Source: an uncultured Eubacteriales bacterium (GTDB lineage Bacteria; Bacillota; Clostridia; Oscillospirales; CAG-272). From it: DNA of 64,000 nt. The stretch's first letter is position 1; each line of letters begins with the position of its first letter. The translations under genes and the position numbers were made by a program. A model generated the notes under the pieces. That model made no database searches. It was not told the origin of the DNA and worked only from the letters and a program-made list of their open reading frames with translations. The stretch lies in assembly GCA_934796165.1 (NCBI GenBank), contig CAKVOU010000005.1:1-64000 (forward strand), given 5' to 3'. Below, piece by piece: positions 26,329-34,978 of the stretch.

Positions 26329-26769
26329 ATGTTAAAAGGAATTCCGAAGATTCTGTCCCCCGAGCTTCTGAAGGTTCTTTGCGAAATGGGTCACAGCGAC
26401 CGCCTCGTCATCGGCGACGGCAACTTCCCGGCAGAGACCATGGGCAAAAACGGCATCGTCATCCGCATGGACGGACACGGTGTGCCGGAGATTCTTGACG
26501 CAATTCTTCAGGTTTTCCCGCTCGATACCTACGTGGAACACCCGGTCAACCTCATGGAGGTTATGAAGGGCGACACGGTGGAAACGCCGATCTGGAAGAC
26601 CTACGAGGAGATTGTCGCGAAGCACGACCCGCGCGGAGCCGAAGCGATCGGACAGATCGAGCGCTTCAGGTTCTATGACGACACAAAGACCGCGTTCTGT
26701 GTCATCGCGACGAGCGAAGCGGCGCTTTACGCGAACATCATGCTCCAGAAGGGCGTTGTGGTGGACTGA
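26329..26769 (+). CDS. fucU: L-fucose mutarotase (RbsD/FucU family)
   Basis: 146 aa. It interconverts alpha and beta anomers of L-fucose and feeds FucI. It starts MLKGIPKILSPELLKVLCEMGHSD with the conserved catalytic-type His in GHSD and GDGNFPAE; the FucU-type ending YANIMLQKGVV is present. GGAGG lies 8 nt before the ATG. Confidence 0.94.
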   Translation: MLKGIPKILSPELLKVLCEMGHSDRLVIGDGNFPAETMGKNGIVIRMDGHGVPEILDAILQVFPLDTYVEHPVNLMEVMKGDTVETPIWKTYEEIVAKHDPRGAEAIGQIERFRFYDDTKTAFCVIATSEAALYANIMLQKGVVVD

Positions 26770-26791
26770 TCCGCCGCAAAATCCGAAAAGA

Positions 26792-26830
26792 GACGCGCCC
26801 GACCCCCACATGGGGTCGGGCGCGTTTTTA
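26792..26830. terminator. Terminator after fucU
   Basis: A stem of about 14 bp (CGCGCCCGACCCC with GGGGTCGGGCGCG) with a short CACA-type loop is followed by TTTTTAT on plus. It also lies downstream of the convergent small gene. Confidence 0.9.
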
Positions 26831-26838
26831 TGTGGCGC

Positions 26839-27165
26839 TCACCTGTAATACACGTAATGCACCGTCACGGTGCGAACGGCACCGCCGTGCTCTGCGTCGG
26901 GACCCGTCAGCACCACGCCGTCGCCGGAAAGCAGATCCCACGCCTGAAGCTCCTCGGCGCGGCAACGGAATACCACGTCCGCGGAGGAAAAGACGATGAC
27001 CTCGCCGTCCCGGAAGGAAACGGCGCCGCCCTTGCCGATCACCGCGTCGTTGTCGTTCTTTCGCTCGGTCACGTATCTGATCGCGTGCCCGTTCAGCTCC
27101 TTCGCCTTGGCGAGGCGGTAACGCGGGCTGTCCGGATCCTTGGAACGGAACAGGTTCTTAAACAT
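26839..27165 (-). CDS. Small conserved-looking protein of unknown function
   Basis: 108 aa. I do not recognise the family. It is soluble and rich in beta strands (GEVIVFSSADVVFRCRAEEL, TVTVHYVYYR), with no signal peptide or membrane segment. It overlaps the end of the methyltransferase gene by 8 bp, which points to coupled translation at the end of the plsY operon and supports its being real. Confidence 0.65.
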   Translation of the reverse strand: MFKNLFRSKDPDSPRYRLAKAKELNGHAIRYVTERKNDNDAVIGKGGAVSFRDGEVIVFSSADVVFRCRAEELQAWDLLSGDGVVLTGPDAEHGGAVRTVTVHYVYYR

Positions 27166-28504
27166 AAAACCGACTCCTTACAAGAAAACGCTTTGCCGCT
27201 TGGTATTCGTCGCGGAGCGCCTTTGCTTCTTCCGATTCTTTGTCGAAGTGTTTTTTCTTCACTGCGCGGAGCATGATGTTCTTGGGCGTTTCCTCCGGGT
27301 CAATCAGCTCCAACGCCGCCACTGCGTATCCTTCGGATTCCAGCAGCTTCAAACGGAGTGCGTCGGTTGCCGCGTCGCAGAATTTCTGACGGAGCATGGA
27401 GTGCTCGGCGATGAAGGAAAGCTCGGGGCATTGCAGTGTGTGGTTGAGTTCGTGGTGACAGCAGGGCGTGGACAGAATGACTTCCGCCCCCCACGCCACT
27501 GCTTTGGCAAGCACGAGATCGGTCGCCGTATCGCAGGCGTGCAGGGAAACGACCAGATGCACGTGTTCTCCCGCGTCGTATTGTCCGATGTCGCCGTGCC
27601 GGAACGTCAGTCCGTCAAAGTGCAGTTTTTTCGCCACGTCGTTACAGTATGCGATGACATCCGGCTTGAGATCGACGCCGGTCATGCGGACCTCGCGTCC
27701 TTTGATGTGCGCGAAATAGTGGTAGACCGCGAAGGAGAGATAACTTTTGCCGCAGCAAAGGTCGCAGATGCGGAGCGTGCCGTCTTCCGGTAACTTGTCC
27801 TCCACGTCGCGGAGCAGTTCGAGGAAACGGTTGATCTGGCGGAATTTTGCCTGCTTTTTGTCGTACACCCGCCCGTTTTTGTCGGAGACGCCGAGCAGTT
27901 TCAGAAACGGTTCGTCGCCCGTAAGGATGCGCGCCTTCTGCCGGTCGTTCCCGTCATAGGAAAGGGAAGATGTCACTCCCGCACGGAGCGTTTTTTCCAG
28001 CGCGTCGCCGTGAAGCAGTGTTTCGGTGCCGGACTTTGAACGCTTGCGCTCGCAGTTGCCCGCGGTCGTGAGAAGATTGGCTTCGCCAAAACCGGAAACA
28101 ATCTCCGCGATCCGCTCTTCGCTGCTTCCGTCCATCGGGATGTTTTCGTGGGTTGCCTTGTTGTCGGAAAGGAAGGTTTCCGCCTGTAAAACCTGCCTTT
28201 TGCCGATGACTTTGGGTGTGATGACCGTGCGGACAACCGACTTGTCATCGGGCTTGGACAGCACGGCTTTTTTCAGCGTTTGTTTTGCGGCGGCAAGCAG
28301 AACGAGCGATGCAAAGCGCCCGGTCGGCGTGCCGGCGGGGGCGGCCGGCGCGGCTTTGCCGCAGGGCACGGAGCCGGTTGCGGGGACGGGATTTTCTTTG
28401 CCCCGTCCGATCATTTCCGCCTTGTACCCATTGTGCTCCGGGGCACCCGGAATGATTTCTGCCGGTGCTTCGGGGAACACGGTCTGCTCTGTTTTTTTCG
28501 TCAT
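27158..28504 (-). CDS. SAM-dependent methyltransferase (Methyltransf_32-like)
   Basis: 448 aa. Residues ~200-380 contain a Rossmann-type methyltransferase core: motif I ICDLCCGKSYLSFAVYHYF, then GVDLKPDVIAYC, HGDI, and VVSLHACDTATDLVLAKAV. The HACDTATD stretch is typical of class I methyltransferases related to RNA/protein methylases, but I cannot name the substrate. Residues ~1-200 are less conserved and Ala/Pro-rich at the start. It overlaps the plsY stop by 4 bp (ATGA) and the next small gene by 8 bp. Confidence 0.85.
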   Translation of the reverse strand: MTKKTEQTVFPEAPAEIIPGAPEHNGYKAEMIGRGKENPVPATGSVPCGKAAPAAPAGTPTGRFASLVLLAAAKQTLKKAVLSKPDDKSVVRTVITPKVIGKRQVLQAETFLSDNKATHENIPMDGSSEERIAEIVSGFGEANLLTTAGNCERKRSKSGTETLLHGDALEKTLRAGVTSSLSYDGNDRQKARILTGDEPFLKLLGVSDKNGRVYDKKQAKFRQINRFLELLRDVEDKLPEDGTLRICDLCCGKSYLSFAVYHYFAHIKGREVRMTGVDLKPDVIAYCNDVAKKLHFDGLTFRHGDIGQYDAGEHVHLVVSLHACDTATDLVLAKAVAWGAEVILSTPCCHHELNHTLQCPELSFIAEHSMLRQKFCDAATDALRLKLLESEGYAVAALELIDPEETPKNIMLRAVKKKHFDKESEEAKALRDEYQAAKRFLVRSRFYV

Positions 28505-29280
28505 TTGTCGGACTCTCCGTTTCCGGAATCCTGATCAGCCGCCGGCTTTTTGCGGAAGGACAGCTTGGATTCCTCCCCGAGACGCAACCGCTGGATGTTG
28601 GCGCGGTGCATGAAGATGACGAGAGCGGCAATGAGCAGTGCCATGATGGTGCCGATGGCAACCGATTGCAGCCGGACCGCCGCTTCCGCCCGGGTATAAA
28701 CCCCGCTTTCCAGATTCCGGTCGATAAACCACGTTTCGAGGCGGTTGTACAGGAGCGGATAGATCAGCATACACATGACAGAGCCGAGCGAGACATATCT
28801 GGTAAAGGCGATGATGAGTACAAAGATGAGGAACAGGATTCCTGCGGTCGGGGGGCTGGATACGAGAATGACCACACCCGTGGAAGCGACGCCCTTACCG
28901 CCCTTGAAATGAAAATACAGCGGGAAGACGTGACCGAGAATGACAAAGAAGCCTGCGATGACCTTGCTGCCGCCCGCCAGAAAGAACGGGAGGCAAAGAT
29001 AGCCGATGTAAACACCGAGCGCCGCCTTTGCCATGTCGCAGAGGATGGTGATCAACCCTGCCTTTTTGCCGTAGGTACGGAGCATATTGGTGCCGCCGGC
29101 GTTGCCGCTTCCGTATTCGCGGACGTCGTGGTGATACATCTTTTCGGAAAAGATGATGGCAAAGTTCAGACTGCCGATCAGGTAGGGAACGATGATTGTA
29201 AGAAGGATTCCCAAAATCGAGATGGCAAACCATCCGAAACTGCCTTCGGCGAAGTTTTCAAGTAATTTCAAGAACAGCAT
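28501..29280 (-). CDS. plsY: Acyl-phosphate:glycerol-3-phosphate acyltransferase
   Basis: 259 aa. This membrane enzyme puts the first acyl chain on glycerol-3-phosphate for phospholipid synthesis. It has five to six transmembrane segments and the PlsY motifs YGSGNAGGTNMLRTYG (loop 1), FKGGKGVAST (loop 2) and the loop 3 region. A highly charged C-terminal extension (~225-259) goes beyond the usual 190-215 aa. It is followed by the methyltransferase gene with a 4-bp overlap. Confidence 0.94.
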   Translation of the reverse strand: MLFLKLLENFAEGSFGWFAISILGILLTIIVPYLIGSLNFAIIFSEKMYHHDVREYGSGNAGGTNMLRTYGKKAGLITILCDMAKAALGVYIGYLCLPFFLAGGSKVIAGFFVILGHVFPLYFHFKGGKGVASTGVVILVSSPPTAGILFLIFVLIIAFTRYVSLGSVMCMLIYPLLYNRLETWFIDRNLESGVYTRAEAAVRLQSVAIGTIMALLIAALVIFMHRANIQRLRLGEESKLSFRKKPAADQDSGNGESDK

Positions 29281-29301
29281 GGACAGCGTCTCCTTGTGGT
29301 A

Positions 29302-30399
29302 TCAGCAGAGTTCGATGAGTTCCTTGGGGCTGTGCGTGAAATCGTACAGACTGCCGTCGGAAAGCACGGTTGCCATGTCTTCGATGCGGCAGCCGTATTT
29401 GCCGGAGAGGTAGATGCCGGGTTCAAAGGTAACGACGTGACCCGGCTCCAGAACCGATGCCTCGTCCGCTCTTGCGGAAAGTCTCGGTGACTCGTGAATG
29501 AACATTCCGACGCCGTGACCGAGGCTGTGCCCGAAGGTGCCGGCATACCCCGCGCCGTCGATGATGTTCCGTGCGACGGAATCAAGGTAGCGGCAGCCGA
29601 CACCCGCGTGCGCCGCTTCAATGGCGGAGAGCTGTGCGCGCTTCACGGTCTCGTAAAGCCGTTTCATCTCCGCGTCCGCCTTGCCGATGACGACAGTACG
29701 CGTCATATCCGAGCAGTAGCCGTCCACGCGCGCGCCGAAGTCCATGGTGAGGAAGCCCTTTTCCAGCTTGACGGGGCGCGGAACGCCGTGGGGCATGGAG
29801 GAAGCGGTTCCGGAAACGGCAATGGTCTCAAATGCCGTTCCCTCGGAGCCCATGGAACGCATGAAGAATTCCAGCTCCAGAGCCACGTCCAGCTCGGTGC
29901 GGTCAGGGTTGATATAGCCGAGAATGTGGGTGAACGCTGCGTCGGTGATCGCCTGCGCGCGCTTCATGATCTCGATTTCGCCTTCGTCCTTGCGCATACG
30001 GAGCGCAATGATCTCGCGTGACGCGCCGGAGACCAGCGTGACGGGCAGTTTCCCGAAAGCTTCCCGGAACGCGTCAAGTCCCGCGACGGAAAGCGCCTCT
30101 TCTTCAATTGCAACGACCGCTTTGCCGAGGGGCGCGAGAAGCTCCGCGAGGCACTCCGTCATGGAGCCCTCCGGCATGAGGATTTCGAACTCCTCTTTGT
30201 TGACTTTTGCATTTGCCGCCTCGATGTAGCGGAAATCGGTAATCAGATACGCCTTGTTCTGAAGCACCAGAACGTATCCGTCGGTGTAGTTGAAGCCGGA
30301 GAGATACCGCTGATTGAGTTCGGAGGTGACGAGTACCGCGTCAAAACCGACTTTTTTCATAACGTCCTGTAAACGGGACAGATGAGAAGTAACCCTCAT
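29302..30399 (-). CDS. Xaa-Pro aminopeptidase (M24 family)
   Basis: 365 aa. It removes N-terminal residues before proline. The creatinase-like N-terminal domain spans ~1-130. The pita-bread metallopeptidase domain contains the five dinuclear metal ligands: Asp in TMDFGARVDGY, Asp in SDMTRTV, His in FGHSLGHGVG, Glu in VVTFEPGIY, and Glu in CRIEDM. I chose the ATG at 30399 (MRVTSHLSRLQDVM) because homologues start there and an AGGT site lies upstream; an in-frame extension to 30495 has no family similarity. It is followed by plsY after 21 bp. Confidence 0.92.
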   Translation of the reverse strand: MRVTSHLSRLQDVMKKVGFDAVLVTSELNQRYLSGFNYTDGYVLVLQNKAYLITDFRYIEAANAKVNKEEFEILMPEGSMTECLAELLAPLGKAVVAIEEEALSVAGLDAFREAFGKLPVTLVSGASREIIALRMRKDEGEIEIMKRAQAITDAAFTHILGYINPDRTELDVALELEFFMRSMGSEGTAFETIAVSGTASSMPHGVPRPVKLEKGFLTMDFGARVDGYCSDMTRTVVIGKADAEMKRLYETVKRAQLSAIEAAHAGVGCRYLDSVARNIIDGAGYAGTFGHSLGHGVGMFIHESPRLSARADEASVLEPGHVVTFEPGIYLSGKYGCRIEDMATVLSDGSLYDFTHSPKELIELC

Positions 30400-30540
30400 A
30401 TATAGATACCTAAGCCTTTCCTGGTGGATTTTCTGTTTATGAAGATTCCGAAGATATACCTGTTCCGGGAAATCGCCTGACAGGCGGCGGAACAAACGCG
30501 GTGTTTTTTGCCGGTTGCGACCGGGGACGGCGCGGAGATA

Positions 30541-31407
30541 TTATTTCCGTGCGGCAAGCCACATCTCTTTCATGGCAAGCGCGTCCTCCGCCTGCGTTCC
30601 GGCGGATTCCGAAATGATACGGGGGGACACGCCTTCCTTGACGATCGCTTCGGCGAGCGGCTCGAATTCGGGACCGTACACCGTGTCCGCGAAGGTCAGG
30701 TGGCACTTTTCGCCGCCGTCGGAAAATTCGATTTTCGAGAAGTGGCAGTGCAGATGCTTTGCAACCTCGTCTCCGAGCGCCGTGCCGATGCGGTCGAACA
30801 CGCGGCGGTAGCTGTCGGAATCGGGGAACAGTCCGCCGTGCTCGCGGGCGTTCATGTGCCCGAAGTCCACGACGGGGACAAAGCGCGGGCTGACGCGGCA
30901 CTGTCCGATGACCTCATCCAGTGTGCCGAGCTGATTGATTTTGCCCATGGTTTCAATCCCGAGGCGAATGCCCGCATATTGGTTGCCGATGGATTCCAGC
31001 AGTTTTTCGAGTGTGTCGCAGGACAGACGCATGGCTTCCTCGCGGGAGATTTTGCCCGCACTGCCGCTGTGAATGACGATGGTGTCCGCGCCGAGCAGGG
31101 TCGCCGCGTCGAGCGACTTGGTGATATAATCAATGCTTTTGAGCCGTTTCTCCGGATCGGTGCCGGACAGGGAAATGAAGTAGGGCGTGTGGAAGGACAT
31201 GAGAATTCCCTCGGCGCGCGCCGCTTCGCCGATCGCCGAAAGGACCTCCGGCTTTGCGGTGATTCCGCGCCCCGCCTCGTATTCGTAGGCGTCCAGTCCT
31301 TTGCTTTTCAGCCACGCGGGGGCTTCCGCGGTGGATTTGTGTCCCTCGCGGGCAAACAGTTCACCGTTCCCGCCGGGACCGAATGTCGGATGATCGGGGA
31401 AAATCAT
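30541..31407 (-). CDS. Endonuclease IV-like TIM-barrel protein (AP endonuclease 2 / sugar isomerase superfamily)
   Basis: 288 aa. The order of metal ligands fits the Nfo/xylose-isomerase-like barrel: His in SFHTPY, His in VIHSG, Glu in GIETMGK, Asp-His in VVDFGH, His pairs in LHCHFSKIEFSDGGEKCHLTF, and a final Glu in IISESAG. The three-metal pattern and length (about 280) favour an endonuclease IV that cuts abasic sites, but a sugar-phosphate isomerase role cannot be excluded. GFGGNG-type residues at the start (PTFGPGGNGELF) resemble the archaeal/clostridial Nfo subgroup. Confidence 0.8.
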   Translation of the reverse strand: MIFPDHPTFGPGGNGELFAREGHKSTAEAPAWLKSKGLDAYEYEAGRGITAKPEVLSAIGEAARAEGILMSFHTPYFISLSGTDPEKRLKSIDYITKSLDAATLLGADTIVIHSGSAGKISREEAMRLSCDTLEKLLESIGNQYAGIRLGIETMGKINQLGTLDEVIGQCRVSPRFVPVVDFGHMNAREHGGLFPDSDSYRRVFDRIGTALGDEVAKHLHCHFSKIEFSDGGEKCHLTFADTVYGPEFEPLAEAIVKEGVSPRIISESAGTQAEDALAMKEMWLAARK

Positions 31408-31572
31408 AATGTATCACCTTGCTTTCGCCGTGGCGAAAGCGTCCTTTCTTCAGGGGGGGTACCGGACTTTCGCCGGGTTGCCGGGACGGGGCGCCCTGTT
31501 ATCTGCGGACGGGTTTTTGAAAACGATGTTTTGCCCGGCTTCGGAAGCCGCCTGCCGTCCTCTGACCGACCG

Positions 31573-32133
31573 TCAGCTGTTCTTTCCGGCGACTGTTTTC
31601 TGCCAGTCTTCCCGGTAAATATCCGGGTAGCGGAACTCCGGGTGTTTTTTCATGTATGCGCGGTTGAAGGGACGCTCCAGAAACCGCTTGAAGCGGAAGA
31701 ACGCATCGGTCCGGTCCTTGATGGGCGGCACGATAAGGGTGCGTGCACCCGCACGCTTGCCGGCGAGCGCGTCGGTGAGGAGCTGATCGCCGAGTACAGC
31801 GGTCTCCTCCGGTGTGACGCCGAGGTCACGCATGGCAAGCAGCAGTTTTTTCTTCTTCGGCTTTCCGCACTCGGTAAAGAAGGGAAGTCCGATCTTCCGA
31901 TTAAAGCGCTCCACGCGCGGCGCGTGGTTGTTTGAGAGGATCGCCATGCGGATCCCTGCCTTTTGCATATCTGAAAACCAGTCCAGGTTTTCCTCGTCCG
32001 GTTCGGGCTGTTCATAGGGCGCCAGCGTGTTGTCAATGTCGATGAGCAGGGCGCGGACACCGATGGAGGAGAGAAACGCGGGCGTCACCTCGCGGTAGGA
32101 ATAAAACATATAATCCGGGACCAGCCGTGACAC
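31573..32133 (-). CDS. yqeG: YqeG-family HAD-type phosphatase
   Basis: 186 aa. HAD superfamily, subclass IIIA: motif I LLIDIDNTLAPYE, motif II AILSNN, motif III Lys in CGKPKKK, motif IV VLGDQLLTD. Homologues from Bacillus are linked by context to ribosome-associated GTPases, and the mitochondrial relative is a phosphatidylglycerophosphate phosphatase, so the substrate is open. The start is GTG at 32133, placed by AAGGAGG exactly 7 nt upstream and by homology (VSRLVPDYMFYSYREVTP); a frame opening at 32190 is a spurious extension. The promoter at 32194-32223 fits. Confidence 0.9.
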   Translation of the reverse strand: MSRLVPDYMFYSYREVTPAFLSSIGVRALLIDIDNTLAPYEQPEPDEENLDWFSDMQKAGIRMAILSNNHAPRVERFNRKIGLPFFTECGKPKKKKLLLAMRDLGVTPEETAVLGDQLLTDALAGKRAGARTLIVPPIKDRTDAFFRFKRFLERPFNRAYMKKHPEFRYPDIYREDWQKTVAGKNS

Positions 32134-32193
32134 GCGCACACCTCCTTTATGTCTTTTCTGCCGAAAAGGCAGATTTGCATACGAATACATCTA

Positions 32194-32223
32194 ATCATAT
32201 CACAAAAGGGACGGCAATATCAA
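32194..32223 (-). promoter_or_regulatory. Promoter of the yqeG-led minus-strand genes
   Basis: On the minus strand TTGATA (32218-32223), 18-bp spacer, TGA-TATGAT extended -10 (hexamer 32194-32199). It is divergent from the tRNA promoter. Confidence 0.65.
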
Positions 32224-32280
32224 GTATTTTGTGTGAAAAAGCCAAATTTGCAGCCCGCGAAAAAAATATTCGGAATTCTC

Positions 32281-32309
32281 TTGACAAAAATCTTTGGGTA
32301 TGCTATGAT
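32281..32309 (+). promoter_or_regulatory. Promoter of the tRNA-Gly/Arg/His operon
   Basis: TTGACA (32281-32286), 17-bp spacer, TGC-TATGAT extended -10 (hexamer 32304-32309), 27 bp before the first tRNA. Confidence 0.9.
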
Positions 32310-32335
32310 AGTAAAGCGGTTTTCAAGACGCATAT

Positions 32336-32409
<74 letters not shown>

Positions 32410-32413
32410 ATAC

Positions 32414-32490
<77 letters not shown>

Positions 32491-32505
32491 CTGTTTTCTT
32501 TATAT

Positions 32506-32583
32506 GGTGGGATTAGCGCAGTTGGTTAGCGCGCCAGGTTGTGGCCCTGGAGGTCATGGGTTCAATTCCCATATCTCACCCCA
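32506..32583 (+). tRNA. tRNA-His (GTG)
   Basis: Acceptor stem GTGGGAT pairs with ATCTCAC, with an extra encoded G at position -1 (32506) opposite C73, the tRNA-His identity pair. The anticodon loop TTGTGGC gives GTG. CCA is encoded. Confidence 0.97.
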
Positions 32584-32587
32584 GTCA

Positions 32588-32617
32588 AAAATCCGAGGTT
32601 TTTACCTCGGATTTTTG
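32588..32617 (+). terminator. Terminator of the tRNA operon
   Basis: Stem AAATCCGAGGT/ACCTCGGATTT with loop TTTT, followed by TTG and more T. It ends the three-tRNA transcript. Confidence 0.92.
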
Positions 32618-32833
32618 TTTTGCGTGTACAATTTGAGCACCGCGTTTATGTATAATCTGAACAATTCCGCCGGTGAATTTCACTCGAAAAAGAAGGCTTT
32701 CAAATTTTTGTTCCTAATTTTGTTCCCGATTGAACCCACGAGTGAACCCACATTTTGCGCCGTTTTTTGCCTCTGTTTTGGCACCCGATTCCGGGGAGAA
32801 ACCGGCAGCGCTCCCGGTCGCTTTGCGGGGGAA

Positions 32834-33820
32834 TCACCCCTGTGCCCGTCGGACGTCCGCAAGGTGCTTGCGGAACCCCTCGACCACCGGGGCGGGGGAG
32901 AGGATCCGCATTTTGCCGCCGAAGCCGAACACCCACGAATAAAATTGCGAGCTGACCATCACGCGCTGATGAATTTCAAAGGAACTCTGCTTTTTGATGA
33001 TCGTCAGATCTTCGCCGAAACGGTCGATCACCACGCCGATGAGACTGTTGTCGCAGTCAAGCGTCACGATCTCCTGCCTTCCGCCGAACATTCCGAACAC
33101 CTCGCGGGAATAAAGCGCCATGTCGAAATCGTCGAACAGCTCCTTCCCCTCGCGCGGGGTATCCGTCACGGTGATCCGCAGCATTTTGTCCACCCGGTAG
33201 TGGTGGATCATTTTTTTCATGTGATCATAGGCGACGAGGTAATAATTCTCATTGTCCCATGTGAGCGCAAAGGGGCTGACCGTGTACAGCGCTCCGCCGT
33301 GCCGGAGGACCTTTTCCTTGTCCGTGTTCCATTCAAAGTACTGAAAGGTGACCGCACGGTTGGAGGAAATGGCGCGGTGGAGGTTGTCTACATTATAATA
33401 CACCTGTTCGTTGTCGGTTTTGACCCGCCCCGTGACAAACACCTGACGGTCAAGCTGGCGCGCCTCGTATGTACTGGTGAATGACGCAATTTTGGCGATC
33501 AGCTCGGTACTTTTTTTCTTTGTGATGAATTTGGAGGACTGTACTGCGTCCACAAGCAGCTTGAGCTCGGGCAGCTGGAAGGTACGCTCCGCGATGTAAT
33601 ACCCGCCGTCCTTGCCGCCGCGCCGCTCCACGGGAATCCCGAAGGTGCGGAGCGCTTCCATGTCGTCGTACAGGCTCTTGCGCTCCGCGCTGATTCCGAG
33701 CGAGGCGAGCGACTCCTGAATTTCGGCAAGCGTCAGAACGTGCCCGTCGTCGGTACGTTCCTCCAGCATCTGCATGAGGTAAAGAATCTTCAGCTTCTGG
33801 TTGGTGGATTTCGGCATCAT
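32834..33820 (-). CDS. WYL-domain transcriptional regulator with N-terminal winged helix
   Basis: 328 aa. Residues ~1-80 form a DeoR-like winged helix (KLKILYLMQMLEERTDDGHVLTLAEIQESL...SLYDDMEALRTFG). Residues ~150-235 form the WYL domain (AVTFQYFEW, SPFALTWDNENYYLVAYDH, HYRVDKM), and a C-terminal WCX-like extension follows. WYL regulators sense small nucleic-acid or nucleotide ligands, and this one's target is unknown. The 200-bp gap between it and the tRNA terminator holds nothing I can identify. It is divergent from the small membrane-protein gene at 33962. Confidence 0.9.
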   Translation of the reverse strand: MMPKSTNQKLKILYLMQMLEERTDDGHVLTLAEIQESLASLGISAERKSLYDDMEALRTFGIPVERRGGKDGGYYIAERTFQLPELKLLVDAVQSSKFITKKKSTELIAKIASFTSTYEARQLDRQVFVTGRVKTDNEQVYYNVDNLHRAISSNRAVTFQYFEWNTDKEKVLRHGGALYTVSPFALTWDNENYYLVAYDHMKKMIHHYRVDKMLRITVTDTPREGKELFDDFDMALYSREVFGMFGGRQEIVTLDCDNSLIGVVIDRFGEDLTIIKKQSSFEIHQRVMVSSQFYSWVFGFGGKMRILSPAPVVEGFRKHLADVRRAQG

Positions 33821-33961
33821 TCGTCACTCCTTTCGGTTCCTCTTCATTTTAACACACTTTTTTCCGGAAGTAAAGGGAATTGACCGTTTTATGGGACACA
33901 TCTCCGGGTATACTGTATCCGTAACCAAAAGAAAAGAACGGAAAGAAAAGGAGTAAGCGGT

Positions 33962-34174
33962 ATGGTAAACAAAAAAGCGGTACGGAGGAAAAATAAGAAG
34001 ATTTTGCTGATTGCACTGTCGGTACTCGGACTGGCGGTTGCGGCAAACCTGGTCGCCGTCGGGTACGGAGTGTCTTTCGGTGCGGGGCTTCTGTTCGTCA
34101 TCACGGTCGGACTGCTGACGCTCTGCGTAATCGGCGGGGTGCGCCGGAAGGAGGTGGCATACCATGAGAAATGA
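33962..34174 (+). CDS. Small two-helix membrane protein of unknown function
   Basis: 70 aa. A basic N-terminus (MVNKKAVRRKNKK) precedes two hydrophobic segments (~14-33 and ~38-58) and a charged end, so it is probably a hairpin membrane protein. AAAAGGAG lies about 9 nt before the ATG. The gene overlaps the next by 11 bp, implying coupled translation. A TATACT -10-like box at 33909 is possible. I recognise no family. Confidence 0.7.
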   Translation: MVNKKAVRRKNKKILLIALSVLGLAVAANLVAVGYGVSFGAGLLFVITVGLLTLCVIGGVRRKEVAYHEK

Positions 34175-34517
34175 TCTCATCTACATATGCTCCCCCTATT
34201 CCGGGAACACCGAAGCCAATACGCTCCGCGCAAGAGAATACTGCCGCGCGGCGATGGAGGAAGGCTTTTTGCCCGTCGCGCCGCACCTGTATTTCCCGCA
34301 GTTTCTGGACGACGAGCTTCCCGAAGAGCGGGAAACGGGTCTTCGTATCTGCGAGCGCCTGCTTTGCCGTTGCCGGGAGGTCTGGGTGTTCGGCGGACGG
34401 ATTTCGGCGGGGATGAAGCGGGAAATGGCGTGCGCCGAGGCAAACGGCATCCCTGTCCGCTATTTCAACGATGTGAGCAGCGTCCACCCGCGTCTGGACG
34501 GTTGCCGGGCGATCTGA
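34164..34517 (+). CDS. DUF4406/DUF7768-like protein (nucleoside deoxyribosyltransferase-like fold)
   Basis: 117 aa. It opens with IYICSPYSGNTEANTLRAREYCRAAMEEGFLPVAPHLYF and ends with WVFGGRISAGMKREMACAEANGIPV, the pattern of small deoxyribosyltransferase-fold proteins often found on clostridial mobile elements. The true enzymes need a catalytic Glu near the SxGM.xE-type motif; SAGMKREM fits that region. The substrate is unknown. It overlaps the preceding membrane-protein gene. Confidence 0.75.
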   Translation: MRNDLIYICSPYSGNTEANTLRAREYCRAAMEEGFLPVAPHLYFPQFLDDELPEERETGLRICERLLCRCREVWVFGGRISAGMKREMACAEANGIPVRYFNDVSSVHPRLDGCRAI

Positions 34518-34593
34518 GCCTTTATCCGGGGAGGCGGCAAAAAGGGACTGAAATCGGTCCCTTTTTCTTTTTTGAAAATATTTCAAATACCTC

Positions 34594-34622
34594 TTGACAC
34601 GCAATACTATGCGTAATATAAT
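34594..34622 (+). promoter_or_regulatory. PadR operon promoter overlapped by inverted/direct repeats
   Basis: TTGACA (34594-34599), 17-bp spacer, TATAAT (34617-34622), a consensus match. The repeated word TATGCGT occurs at 34608-34614 and 34625-34631, and ACGCAATA opposes TATTATGCGT across the -10. This is a plausible operator for autorepression by the PadR protein encoded just downstream. The leader is only about 17 nt. Confidence 0.8.
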
Positions 34623-34645
34623 ATTATGCGTCAGGGGGTGACCTC

Positions 34646-34978
34646 ATGGATGTACAACTCAAGCGCGGCATTCTGGATATCTGCGTGCTCGCGGCGCTTC
34701 TGCAGGGAGAATCCTACGGATACCAGATCGTTCAGGACCTTGCGGGGCACGGAATCGAGATCTCGGAATCCACGCTGTATCCGATCCTTCGCCGGCTGGA
34801 GTCGGCGGGATGTCTCTCGGAGGACAGCCGCGCGCACAACGGCAGGCTCCGCAAGTATTACCGGATGACGGACGCCGGCAGGGAAAGAATCAACGGCTTC
34901 CTCGAAGAATGGAAAACGGTCATGAATGTCTATACTTTTATTGAAACGGAGATGGGAAGCCATGAAGCAGATGAATAA
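34646..34978 (+). CDS. PadR-family transcriptional regulator
   Basis: 110 aa. It has the winged-helix PadR pattern: LKRGILDICVLAALLQGESYGYQIVQDL, then ISESTLYPILRRLESAGCL and RKYYRMTDAGRERI. It is the short type with a single C-terminal dimerisation helix. AGGGGGTGA precedes the ATG. It heads a PadR/HAAS/DUF4097 operon and overlaps the next gene by 17 bp. It probably represses its own promoter. Confidence 0.94.
   Translation: MDVQLKRGILDICVLAALLQGESYGYQIVQDLAGHGIEISESTLYPILRRLESAGCLSEDSRAHNGRLRKYYRMTDAGRERINGFLEEWKTVMNVYTFIETEMGSHEADE

Noticed and set aside
33880..33914. TTGACC...TATACT promoter before the small membrane-protein gene
   Set aside because: The spacer is 23 bp, too long for a standard promoter; only the -10-like box is kept as a possibility.
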